From Perkinsus marinus ATCC 50983 (Eukaryota > Perkinsozoa > Perkinsida > Perkinsidae), in the NCBI RefSeq assembly GCF_000006405.1, contig NW_003217015.1:765106-829105 (forward strand): DNA of 64,000 nt. The letters are read 5' to 3'. The notes beneath the pieces were generated by a model. It did not search any database. It was given only the letters and a program-made list of their open reading frames with translations, and was not told where the DNA came from. Shown in pieces: positions 32,797-43,650 of the stretch. The stretch's first letter is position 1. Each line of letters opens with the position of its first letter. A program made the position numbers and the translations under genes.

Positions 32797-34128
32797 CTAA
32801 CCTTTACTACCACTAAAGAAGCCACAATGGCCACCCCGAGGGCATCTAGCCACAACACAGCCTGCACTGTCCTTGGCTTCAGCCTCATATTCCCATGTCG
32901 AGTAAGGCGGTACTACTGGATCATCATCAGCATACAGTAGTAGTGTCGGCGTCTCTATCATCGAGAGCGCCTTCAGCCCGTAAAGGCTCATCTCACGGGC
33001 GTACTCCTCTACTGTTTTATACCCGAGGAATTTGATCGTCACAAGGTTGTGCCAAACCCAAGCGTTGGCCGGCAATAACATGTTATAAAATTCCTTGGCA
33101 CTTTGCCGCTGAGACATAACCTCGTCAATCAACATCAACTGCTTGTCACCCAAGGTGTCTCGCCACCTCGACTCGGGACTTTCCACATACTTTTTCATGT
33201 TCTTCCACAGGACACTCATGTTGATCCAATCATAGGGTAGAGGCTTGAGATGGTACATACGGTTGAGGGCAGTCTCGTAGGAGCACGGCCCAGAGATGCA
33301 CACCACCCCTGCGACGATACCCTTGAGCTCCTCCTTGTAGTAGCCCACAAGAGACGACATAGTACTAGCTCCTAGAGAGAAGCCACAACCAAGCACCTTG
33401 GCTTGAGGATATCTTTTATGGATATGCTGAATACATTGATACAGATCATTTACGCTGCGTGCGTCCCATGCTTCGGGGACTTGCTTCTCGTCTGTGAGTT
33501 CCGAGTCACCAAAGCCGCGCCAATTCTTACATACAAATCGCCACTTCCGACGACAACGACAATAGTGGATCAGAGACTTCATATAGGGGTTGTGAGACTC
33601 ACCTACTACTCCAGGTAGGAGGATTAGGATGGGCGCATCTTCAGGGACGTCCTCAGACTCCACTGACCAATCTAGCGCGATAGTGCCGCCGTCCTCTAGG
33701 GTCAAATCCTCTCTTTCGAACTCCACCGTGTCCCTCCTCAGCGCCAGGGACATTCCGGGCCAGAATGCAAACATGGTCGACTGACTGTGGCCGTCGAAGG
33801 CCCCAAAGGTCGGCCAAAAGCCCTTCCTCAGTGTATGGCATCTTCTGACGATCCACGCTATCCCTTCCGAGAACTGTAGCCTAGGCGTGGAATGCCCGGT
33901 CCAGACGTACCAAGACACTCCAAGAATGACGAAGAGGAGGAAGCAGTTCCATAGCCATTTCAAGAGGCCGGCCTGAAGCATATAGTTGCCACATTGGAGA
34001 CAGTCGACGCAGGTGTCGGGTAAGGGCTTGTAGTAGGTCAGGGCGTAGAAGGCGAGAAGGAGGGCGGCATAGGTGATGAAGGCGAAAACCCCGAAGAATG
34101 GGATCGCCAGTGAAAAGTAGAATAACAT
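32797..34128 (-). CDS. alpha/beta hydrolase, ABHD1/ABHD3 (EMB8/YMC) type
   Basis: The 443-residue protein is membrane-anchored: two hydrophobic segments (FFGVFAFITYAALLLAFYA; WNCFLLFVILGVSWYVW) lie in the first 75 residues. The hydrolase fold follows with the oxyanion region ILILLPGVVGESHNPYMKSL, FVCKNWRGFGDSELT, and the nucleophile elbow VLGCGFSLGASTMSSLVGYY (Ser in GFSLG, about residue 250). The acid is in TLLLYADDDPVVPP and the His in RGGHCGFF near the C-terminus. All three triad residues are present. Relatives are phospholipases or acylglycerol/ester hydrolases of ER and endomembranes; the substrate here is unknown. The start is the ATG at 34128, upstream of the first hydrophobic helix. 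One uninterrupted exon. Confidence 0.92.
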   Translation of the reverse strand: MLFYFSLAIPFFGVFAFITYAALLLAFYALTYYKPLPDTCVDCLQCGNYMLQAGLLKWLWNCFLLFVILGVSWYVWTGHSTPRLQFSEGIAWIVRRCHTLRKGFWPTFGAFDGHSQSTMFAFWPGMSLALRRDTVEFEREDLTLEDGGTIALDWSVESEDVPEDAPILILLPGVVGESHNPYMKSLIHYCRCRRKWRFVCKNWRGFGDSELTDEKQVPEAWDARSVNDLYQCIQHIHKRYPQAKVLGCGFSLGASTMSSLVGYYKEELKGIVAGVVCISGPCSYETALNRMYHLKPLPYDWINMSVLWKNMKKYVESPESRWRDTLGDKQLMLIDEVMSQRQSAKEFYNMLLPANAWVWHNLVTIKFLGYKTVEEYAREMSLYGLKALSMIETPTLLLYADDDPVVPPYSTWEYEAEAKDSAGCVVARCPRGGHCGFFSGSKG

Positions 34129-34129
34129 C

Positions 34130-34640
34130 GCCTACAGTGGAATAACTCTGCTTACGGGGTTTTATTCGGAAGCCACGGCTCAGAGGGAGGTTCAGGACAG
34201 CCCTGCCTTGAGCGCCCGCCTTCGCTGACTAGAGACGATGACGAGTGGGACCTCAGGGAATGGTAATGTCGTTCGCCTAAAATGCAGTAAACTGTCTATT
34301 GAGATAATCGTACCTGCGCTGCGACTCTGATAGCGCAGCGGAGCGAAGCATTTCATATTTCTGAATAATCGAACGTGGTCACCTGACAAAACTTACACCC
34401 CATTAAGCCCAGCTTCGGAACAGATCCAACGCGCTCTGGTGTCAACTATAGTAGAAATACTAGAGGCGGCAGCGGCCCTCATTTTGTTCTATCGGTTCCC
34501 TGTCCTTGCCGCTTCCCATGTAAACCTTCATCTTTCTCATTATCTCATTACTCCGCAGTTTCTAGAGCCTAACTGGTCCTCGCGTTGAGTGCTCAATACC
34601 GATAATAGGGCCCTCTTAGGATTGCGTAACACTTGCCGCA
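34130..34640. other. divergent promoter region between ABHD and UTP10 genes
   Basis: About 510 bp between the start of a minus-strand gene (34128) and the start of a plus-strand gene (34641). No ORF of note and no recognisable element; both promoters should lie here. Confidence 0.5.
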
Positions 34641-37600
34641 ATGTCCGCGGAGCTCCTTCGCCAACTTCAAGTCTTCAAGGCGAAGCATAACATAGCTCAG
34701 CAACCCAAGCATGGGAAGGTAGCCCTACTGCCCCCCCCCGCTCACCGATAAGTGCCCCCCAGGTGTCCTTCCTCTACGACTGGCGCGATGCGAGGACGGT
34801 CGAGCCACAAGCCATTGCCGAGGCTGCGGTAGGAAGGACGAAGTTGAAGTCATTGGATTCTGGCTGATCAGTTGTCGTGCTTCCAAGACCTAGTAGCCCA
34901 GGACCCCACCTTAGAGCAGTTCGCCGCTCTATTTGAGGTGGAGAAGGAGGGCTACAAAGGCAGAGACTTCCTCACTACTGAGGAGAATGATGACCTCAAC
35001 AATACGATAGAAAGGCTGCTTATGCACTTGTCCAAGCATCTCCTCACCGAGCAGGGCCAGACTTGTCTCGAGCTGCTTGTACGTCGCATTGGAATATTAC
35101 CTATTCAAATCATTACTCTTAGGTCAGTCGCTATGAGGTCCAAACGTACAATATGGAGGCTCTACTGCTGGCCGGGATCCCGTACGTCCCCTCCCCGTTG
35201 GCCCCGATGGTTGAAGCGCGTTGGTTGTCTTTAGATTCCATGATAGTCCTGTGTTTGCTCGCCTCACTAAGATCGTCAAGTGGGGTGACGACTCGCAGTG
35301 GATCTTCCTTGATAAAGTCCGCAAAACCGGAGAGCCTCTCAAGAGGCAGCACTTAGTTCATATGGCGAGTAAGGGGACCTGTGGTTGGTACTCGATGACC
35401 TGTTATGCACATAGGGACATCCTCGTCACTGTGGCGCACTCTATGTGACTACACTCGTAAAACGTTGAAACGTGGGATCGTCAACCGTCCATTGCTGACT
35501 ACCATTAACATGGTGAGAATATTATACTAGTACGAGCGTCTATTGGAGTTGGTGTAGGTGTTCTTGGAGGCCCTTTCGGAATCACATAAGTTCACATTCG
35601 ACCTAGCGCCGGCTCTCTTCCCCTTGATCACAGCTGCTCTCAAGAAGGGCTCTACTGACCGTCAAGCCTTCTCATTTGCAGTGACCATGCTGATACCACT
35701 CATCGTTAGTAAGATTGGGATTTCAACCCGTAGCCGCCAAGTGCATCCTGTCGATGGCATTGCTTGGACGAAGTAAACCCGTTGCCATATTCAGGCTCCA
35801 GCTTCACAGATGCTGATCTGTGCAGTGTACTTGCTAGGGCCGTGAAGCATGCCCTTCTCCCAGCGTTTGCGGTAGGTCATCGTATCGTGGGTAGCAGTAT
35901 GGGCGACATACGTCGTGTCAGGAAGTTGTTGACATTCTAGCCCTTGGCTTGAGGTTCTCCCAAAGAGAGGGTAATTTCTGGATCAAGGTTGCTAGGGAGC
36001 TCAACGCTCGTTTCGACACTCACTCAGATCAGGTAGTCCTCTCTTTGTGGACCCTCATAGAGCGATAAGCCGCACTTCAGGTGTTGGAGGCCATTGGCAA
36101 GTCCAGGGGCTGGACCCTCGTGTTGAGTGGATTGATACTTCCTTATGGTGCATCCTCAATCTTGTCAGCTGTGGTGTCCTCTGGTTGGCTCCTGCGTGCT
36201 TCTACCGTGGCTGCTCTGAGTGTATGCGACTCGGCTGTGGCCATCATTGCTAACGGCCCTAAGGAATCCCACGTCGAGGAGGTAAGTCGAAAACACCTCT
36301 AGAGTCACCTTATGGTTGGTTGACAGATACTACCCCAGCTGTATGACACTTTCCCTGTTGCTGTGAGTCGCTGTGCTCTGAAGCATAAGTGTGTGAAAGA
36401 AGTGGAGTCACTCTTGCCGGGCGGGCATGTCTTGGATGCTCAACTGCTTCGTCATTTGTCCACGACATCAGCATCTGCTCGGGAGGAGGCGATCTCCCAA
36501 TTGGTCGATCGTGACAATACGACGGGAGGGGAGGCGAAGGCCGTGGCTGGGCTGCTGGTGGAGCGCCTCGGGGTTGAGCCTTCACATGTTATCAGGATGA
36601 AGATCCTCAATTCTGGTTGGGTTTGGAAGGCCGTCTCGGCTGAGGCCAAGAATGTGGCTCTTGTGGGGATGTTGAAGATGCTGATGCCCCCGAGGGAGCG
36701 CATCACGCCCAAGCAGTACTGGGAAGAGGTAGTAGCATTGTCGCGGCGTGCGGTCTTAGGTCGGTAGTTACCTCACCGCGACTCAGGTTGTCGCCGTTGA
36801 CGAGCGTATCGTGGAGGAAGTCGAGGCAGTACTGTCTCTACTGAGTGGCGAGGCCATCCCTTCTGTGACCGCTGTTAGGGTCATGAAGGGCGACGATCTG
36901 CCTGGTCATGGCATGCCGTCTGCTACTGAGACCTATCCTGGAGGGCCAGCGGGTGCTGCTGCGTTGATCCAGGCGTCTGTGATGGGGGGTAATGGAGCCC
37001 CAGATGCACACGAAGTTGTGGAGATCATTGAGAGCCTTGGCCTCGATAGGTCTGTTGATGCTCGTGTCTATGCTAAGTTGATATCTCTGACAACAGCAGA
37101 GGAGGACATTGGGAAGCTCATAGGGCTCATGATTAACAACCCGTCGTGCAAGGAGATGGTCAAGAATGCTGTGACGGTCGCTACCAAGCGGCCAGTGTTG
37201 TTGGCCTTGGCAGTGGGGCAGCATAGCTTCAAGGCCCTTCGAATGTACACTGAGCTGGCGGGAGCTAAGGCTAATGACAACGCGCTCTTCCTCGCGTGTC
37301 TTCTTATACTGGGTTCTGATGCCTCTAGCAAGCACATGAGGTCTTCTGCGGTGTCGGTGATAGTGTCGAGGACGAAGGTCCCGGTGGCTGCGGCTAAGGA
37401 CTCTTGGCTGTTGGTGAATAGAGGCATGGAGAAGACCATAGAAGGGAAGGCTTACACTGCATTGAGGAAGGCATTGAATGAGCGAGAGGCTGATGCTGTT
37501 GGCTCTACGGCAGTCGTGAGGGAGATCATTGCTGCCAATGGGGGACTTATAAGGTGGATTGTTGAGGTCTCTGGAGCAGTTGGTAAGCAAATAATGTGTG

Positions 37601-40600
37601 CTCTATGACGGATTGATTTTTCTTGTAGGTGAAGACCTGCAGAAGGAATGTATGGGTCTCCTGCGTATGGTCGATTCGCGGTCTCTCCTTGTCAACGGTG
37701 CAGTCCCTACTGCTACTGGTGCTGCTGTGGTTGCCTTGGGTGAAGCTTTGGAGAAGTGTGAAGACGATAAGGTCGTTGGGAAGTTCGCTGACATCGTTGT
37801 GGGCGGTACTGGAGCGGATATCTCGGACGACTTGCTTGGTGTGATGCCTAATGCCGGTTCTCGACTTAAGCCCAAGCAGTTGGAGAAGCTGGTGTCGCGG
37901 GCGTGCGCTACACTCCCTGGCCCAGGAGCCGTTCGCTTCTTGGCCCGTGCTGATGGGATATCAATGAGGGTAGCGGTTTTATCAGCTAGTGGTGAGGTGT
38001 TTAGTACTGTAATCAGGTTTTGGCAACGACGCTGCTACCGTTGATATCGGGTGAGGAGGCGGTGAATGCGGTCCTCGCTGGTGAGGCCCTGTTCCAGCAG
38101 ACCACAGACCTCAAGCTTGCTGACAGAGAGGTCGCTCGGAAGGCTGTAGTCAAACCGTTATGCAAGTAAGTAAATTTCGTGAGCCGTCACGGATGAGACC
38201 TTTCTTCCACAGAGTGTTGTCCGGCCAAGAACCACGTGAAGCGGCCCTAGACCTTGTCTGCTTATCGATCCTCGGCAACGTGTGCCAGAAGGCCGATTTG
38301 GCGCTTGTGAAGCCGGTGGTCTTGCGAGCTGCAGCTGATAAACAGCAGCTCTCGGCTGCCCTGCGTCTCTGTGGAGCAATCAATAGCATAGATTTACTGA
38401 GGGAAGCCCTTGGCCAGATCAAGACCCCTCTGGAGACTCCTCAAACAGAACAGTTGAAGACAATCGTTAAGTCGATGGTTTCTGAGGAAGGTATTGCTGT
38501 GGTTTTGCGAGAGCTCACTCGACATGGTTGGTTGGCTGTTGTAGGTAGCTCGGCTGCTGAGGTGCTGGACGCCTTGGTCTCGGCGCCACAGGAGTCGGCC
38601 CGCCTGCCTTACACGGTCATCTGTGAGATTGCTAGGAGCCTCGACGCTAATGGTGCGGCTTTGGTAGTAGTAGTATTAATACGACTCTCCTGTGTGCCAT
38701 GGTCCTCTTAGGTGCTGCTGTTGGCGGCTGACGCCCCACGTGATGATGTTCAGACTTGGATCAGTGGTGAAGTTCTTCCATTGAATATAGCAGCTATGGT
38801 TCACGTAGGTTGGTGGTCGACAATATGAAAATTCAGAGAAGATGTTGCTTTTCGTACGCTCCTACCTAAATAGTGTGTGAATTTCGACAGTGTAGTGGTG
38901 GAGCTTGTGAGTTTCGCTGAGGAAACCAGATATGAACTCCGCGCTGGTGCTCGCCTATCGGGTATTCATGCTCAGGCTCTTGAGACGGCACGGGCCCTAT
39001 TCAAGGGCGAGGTCACCTTTGTTAGCACTGCTGCTGTCCAATACCGTACAGTATCTATTAGAGTGGTAATAAGGAGAAGAGGAGGCACACACTAGGGCTC
39101 AGGTAGATGAGGCTTATTGTCGTCGTCAGGTCTCGGGCGTAGTGTTGACGTTGACCAACTTGGGAGTGCCAGAGGGAACGCCAGAACAATACGCGTCCCT
39201 GCTGTTGGCCTTGCACAACGTTACAGGGGACGCTAAGAGCAAGAAGGCTGCTAAGAGCCGCTCTGTAGCTACGCAAGCTGCTGGTGAGTGTCTATTTGGG
39301 ATAATGTAGAAGTGGCACTAATGTGGAATACTTCCTCACGTTCGAGAGATGCTCAGCTGAAAGAGATTTTGCGGTTGATGATCTCAGGGAAGGTTTCTGT
39401 CGAACACAGTATGGCATTCAGGTGCTCTTCTCAAGGCGTTAGAGGCTGATCGCATCATAGCGACATTGATAGCACTGTTGAAGAACCCTTCGAAGCAGTC
39501 AGCGTTGTTCACACAGATAGCTGATGCTATTGAGGAGGGTGCTACTGGGTAGTACTCTTGTCTAGGGTGGCAGGGAAATATCTGAGCTTCATCTCAGGTC
39601 CTGGCAGCAACAGTATCTGTCCATCCCTGCATCGGTCCAGGAGGAGTGTATTGACGCTGTTATCGAGAGGGCCAGCCGGGAGGGTAGTGGGTCGACTTAA
39701 TAGTACCGTCTGGGTTGAGGCTGTGTTTTAGATGAAGCTGTGATGAGCAACTCTCTGTGGTCGGTCTTGAGGGGTCTGTGTAGTGCTCTGAGTCTTGCGA
39801 CGTTGAAGGATCGAGTGACGAAGTTGGTTGGCAGCAGTGAACCCTTGGCTTCTGGAGTGATGCCTCTCGGAAATGCTCAGCTATGCAAAGCAACGACGAT
39901 TCTTGTCAAGCGAATGGGTATATGCTCGCATGCATCATCCGAGAAGATATTACGTTCGCCTGCTAGGTGCATCGTCCCTCTCGTATTTGAGTCTACTTCT
40001 GCCGTCCTTGATTGCCGTTTTGTCTGCTGGAGAGAAGGACTCTACTGTGCTGCAGCCGACCGCCCAGTGCCTCTTTGAGATCACTGGAGCCTGTGGACAG
40101 TACTTCGGCCCCGAGACTAAGGCGGTTTTCAGACTATGTGAGATGCTGTAGAGCGCTGGAGGGTATGTCTGTTGGTAGGTGTATCGCCGGAGTGGGAGTT
40201 GGCGCGAATTGGTGGGGCCCTCAGTGAAGCCAGCAAGGACCTCTCTCACCTGCTACAGATGACAGCGCAGCGTTTGGCGAGGTAGGGCTGTCAGGGCTAT
40301 TGCTGTTGGATATTACTTTCTGGGATTGCTGCATTTTCTCTTGTGGGTGTCCGTAGGTCGTTAGTTTACTGTGAGATGCTGCCGATGTTTAATATTGGGG
40401 ATATGCCTATTCCTGATTGGGTTGTATATGTTTAGGTCCCAACCCGTCGCGAGTATGATGGAGTCGGTGAAGTCGATTATTCTTGAGGCGTGTGGACCCA
40501 AGCATTCAGTCCCGAGTGATAAGGACATATTTCGCTTACAGAAGCTTATGTCGTTGCTGGGGTGAGTGTACGGCCCTTGTATCGCCTCTCACGGTCCCCC

Positions 40601-41895
40601 TGGTCAGTTATCTGTTCTCTCGTACTGCGACCGACGTCCGAGTGATGGGGTCCATTGCTGACCCTCTAGCTCGGCTCCTCAGCCGCGTCGTCGCTGTTGT
40701 TCAATCTACGCATGTCGTGGTGCCCCCAGCCCGACGCGAAGTTCGATGGTGTGATGCAGAGTTTGGCTGGGGCTCGGAAGCGTTGGCCGGTCTCACTGTG
40801 CAGGCTCTAAGCGAGGTGCCCTACTGCCTAGGTCGTAGGGGTGGATTCTTATGCTCCCCTTCAGGCGTGTCTTCATATGCGTTTGGCTGATGTGGGAATC
40901 GTCATCAAGGTGTTAGGAAAGGCAATGAAGCGCGGCGGGTGGTTGGTGGAGGGAGGACAGAAGGCTCCTCAAACGGCCATCTGGCTGTCGCTGGCGACCG
41001 AACTCTGCAACAGGGGAGGCCAGGAGATCGGTGTCGCGGTACTTCAGTTGATGTCTGGAGATATTCTCGAGGTGGGTGTGCTTCGCTCCGCTGTGTTTTG
41101 TGGATTAAGTTGTTGCGTAGATCTTCAAGCAGTGTAACGAGCAGGCAAGTGGTTCAAAGAATAGTAGTAAGAAGAGGAAGTCTGGCGAGGAGGCTGCCCA
41201 AGAGGGTCGACCCTGGTGGTTCGATCTTATGCAGGAAGCTCTAAAGTAGGGCGGATCTCAGCAGCGTACGTTAGTCCAGGGCGTCTCCCTCCTCAGGTTG
41301 GTAGCAGCGGTGTCGAATGTGACATCGGAGGTGTCTTCGGACGGTGAGACCTTCGAGTCTATCATAGATGCCGTGGCTAACTGCTCTTCGTCGGCTAAGT
41401 ACTGGCCGAGCGCTTATACAGCAGAGGCCCAGAGTGCATTCAGCCTGGCCATCATTGCTATTGGGAAGCGCTGTGCCAGTGACAATCAGGTGATAGAGGC
41501 GTGTTTGAAGGGTTGCCAATGGGATCATGATTCGTACTAGGTCAAGTATTTGCTCGCGGATCTTCTGCGGCCTTGTCGTATGGAGCCTTCAGCTCAAGTG
41601 AAATTGGCGCTGCTCCGTGGTGTGACGGAACTGTGGAAGGTGAGTGTTGTTGTTTATGCATGAAAGTGATGGCTGAGTCTCAGGCCGTTGGTGGGCCGCT
41701 GCTGGTTGGCATGTCGGAGGTGTCTGTATATGCTGGAGAGCTGTTGGAAGATGAGGATGCTGAGGTGAGCTCATCGAGGAGTAAGGGGGCAGCAGCCAAG
41801 ATGTCTTGCGGCAGGTTGAGAGAGCGACCCGACTTATGTTGGCTGAGGTGGAGACTGTGTCGGGCGAGAGCCTCTTGGACAAGCTTCACTCCTAG
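34641..41895 (+). CDS. UTP10: UTP10/HEATR1, U3 snoRNP (t-UTP) HEAT-repeat protein
   Basis: UTP10 is a very large HEAT-repeat protein of the small-subunit processome, needed for rDNA transcription and early 18S rRNA processing in the nucleolus. The ATG at 34641 gives MSAELLRQLQVFKAKH. The next exons give FLYDWRDARTVEPQAIAEAA (about 34770-34830), LVAQDPTLEQFAALFEVE (about 34890-34945), LSKHLLTEQGQTCLELLVR (about 35030-35087) and PVFARLTKIVKWGDDSQWIF (about 35247-35306). These match the N-terminus of HEATR1 in order (WDR-like start, LEQF, KCLEWLI, YHETRIFVRV). HEAT-type helices fill many later exons, the longest at about 36330-36765, 36775-37582, 37629-38020 and 38215-38700. The intron at 37583-37628 is 46 nt and keeps frame. 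The last exon (QDVLRQVERATRLMLAEVE, then TVSGESLLDKLHS) ends at a TAG at 41893-41895 and resembles the end of HEATR1 (QLETVLGEPL). The many introns are about 40-90 nt. Not every exon was joined. Confidence 0.85.
38805..38895 (+). repeat. dispersed short repeat, copy 2, forming a UTP10 intron
   Basis: The sequence GGTCGACAATATGAAAATTC plus AGAGAA and the tail AGTGTAGTGG match copy 1 at 8672-8770. It separates two HEAT-repeat exons (EVLPLNIAAMVH and VELVSFAEETRYELRAG), so it is intronic. The flanks GTAGGTTGGTGG and GTAGTGGTGG resemble a short target-site duplication. The exact donor is uncertain by a few bases; a cut after GTAG keeps the frame. Confidence 0.55.
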
Positions 41896-42315
41896 GATCG
41901 ACTCCAGTAGCAATAATAGCCACTGTTTACCAGGATTAGTGACGCCATCATGGCTAAGCTATAAACGTCAGTTTACGTTCCTCCGTTTACTACTACTACA
42001 CGTACTTGATAGACCTGTGTACTTCTGGTTGGCAGTAGTCAATTCACGAGGGGGAGGGGAGGGGAGGTCGAGGGATTACCTAATTTGTGCAGGTCTTCTT
42101 GCCCTGGTCTGCAAATGCCTCGTTCGCCCAGTTGGGCGGCTCGACCTCAACTCTGGGCTCCTCATTATGTCCATCAGCACTATCGAATCTTCCCGTATTC
42201 TACGGGTCTGCGGTTCGTACTGGCCCATCGTTATAGTGACGGCTTGAGAGGGGTAGGACATTCAAATGGGTGGTGGAATGCCTGTTCACAATGGTCGCGA
42301 GTATCATTCATTGCT

Positions 42316-43508
42316 ATGAACCTGCTCTTGTCGGAAGAGAAAGCTCAGCCATACCCCGTATGAAAATCCTTGGGAAATGTTGAACACTTAGGAAACGTTG
42401 GACGAGGAGGCAGCTTGTCTGAGATGGTTGAAGGAGAGCATCAGAGACAGGAGGAGGTTACGAGAAGCTGTACGGAGCCGTGCCTTGCACTGGACACCCT
42501 ATCAGTATCTAGTGGGTGAGAGGGGCAGAGCTCAATGAATCCGTTCGTGAGAGTAGAACTAGCATAAATTGCGATGTGCGCTCATTTATGCCGTGTGAAG
42601 AGATGTATATCCCTAGAGGATTTACGAAGGTGTGTGGTCAGGCTATGTAGACTTTCTGCATCTCGAAGCGTTCATTGTGAGGCCCCCTACGTTAATCCCA
42701 AGACCTGAGACGGAGCTGATGGTGCAGCGCATCCTGGAAGGGGGCCTACCAGGTGGGAGGCGCATACTGGATCTGTGCAGTGGAAGTGGTGTTATCGGAA
42801 TTGCCTTGGCCACTGCATGGGCCACCATGAGGTCAGTTGAGGTGCTGTGTGGTCCCTAGATGGTCTACCCTTACATGATGATCTCTACTAGCGGCAGTGG
42901 CTTGTTATCAGGGTTGATCTGGCTGATCTCTCGGAGCAGGCGATGGGTCTTGCTCGAGAGAACGCGAAGCGCTTTGGAGTGTATGACCGACTAAAGTTCT
43001 TGGTCGGGCCCATCAGTGACCAAGAGTTCACGGCAAACTCCTATGACATGGTCGTCTCTAACCCTCCCTATATCCCCACTGAGTCTGTCGGGAATCTTTC
43101 GCGCACAGTGAAGAATCATGAAGATATCTTGGCCTTGGATGGGGGTGAGGAGGGGATGAATATTGTGCAAGAGGTAGGTCGTACATGTTACTAGTAGGCT
43201 GTCGGCCCCTTGTTTTGACCGGCTCTGTCATAAGAGTAATTTCAACTAGTAGTAGAAATTTGGTAATAGTGGTGATGTATATAGTTGTAATTGATTGGCA
43301 GGTGTTGAATGTATCATCAATGGTTCTGAAGCCTAACGGCATGCTTTGGATGGAGCTACACGCTGAGTCTAGTCAGCATCGATCTGTCGAGGAGTACATA
43401 GCACGGCACCATGCTACTGAGCTGGTGATGCAAGAGGTCGTACTTGATCTGAGGGATATGCCGCGGTTTGTTCTTATACGCAAGGTCGACCTTGGTGGCG
43501 TCTTGTGA
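42316..43508 (+). CDS. HEMK1: HemK/PrmC-type glutamine methyltransferase
   Basis: The enzyme N5-methylates the Gln of the GGQ motif in peptide-chain release factors; in eukaryotes the HEMK1 type usually serves organelle release factors and HEMK2 the cytosolic one. Exons in order: MNLLLSEEKAQPYP (ATG at 42316), a 34-nt intron, ETLDEEAACLRWLKESIRD to HWTPYQYLV (about 42398-42515), then YVDFLHLEAFIVRPPTLIPR with PETELMV (42640-42725). The SAM-binding motif is ILDLCSGSGVIGIALATAW (42760-42830), then VDLADLSEQAMGLARENAK. The catalytic NPPY is in DMVVSNPPYIPTESVGN (43045-43095), followed by ILALDGGEEGMNIVQEV and the last exon VLKPNGMLWMELHAESSQH to a TGA at 43506-43508. IPRPETE and NPPY together are diagnostic and place it with PrmC/HEMK1. 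The true ATG may lie upstream. Confidence 0.88.
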
Positions 43509-43650
43509 CTGGTCATGTTTCCGGGGTACCAGTGTTGGTGTTGGGTGAGGGCCCCTGAGGTCGAAGGAGATCTGAGCCCTAGGGGGCCTACCGTTGAGAA
43601 GGGGTGTCATTAGTTCAGTATCCGCACTGTTACTTATTTGTTTATTGGCG

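Noticed and set aside
36838-37590. 250-residue minus-strand ORF
   Set aside because: It is the shadow of UTP10 exons on the plus strand, which carry HEAT helices and a frame-keeping intron at 37583-37628.
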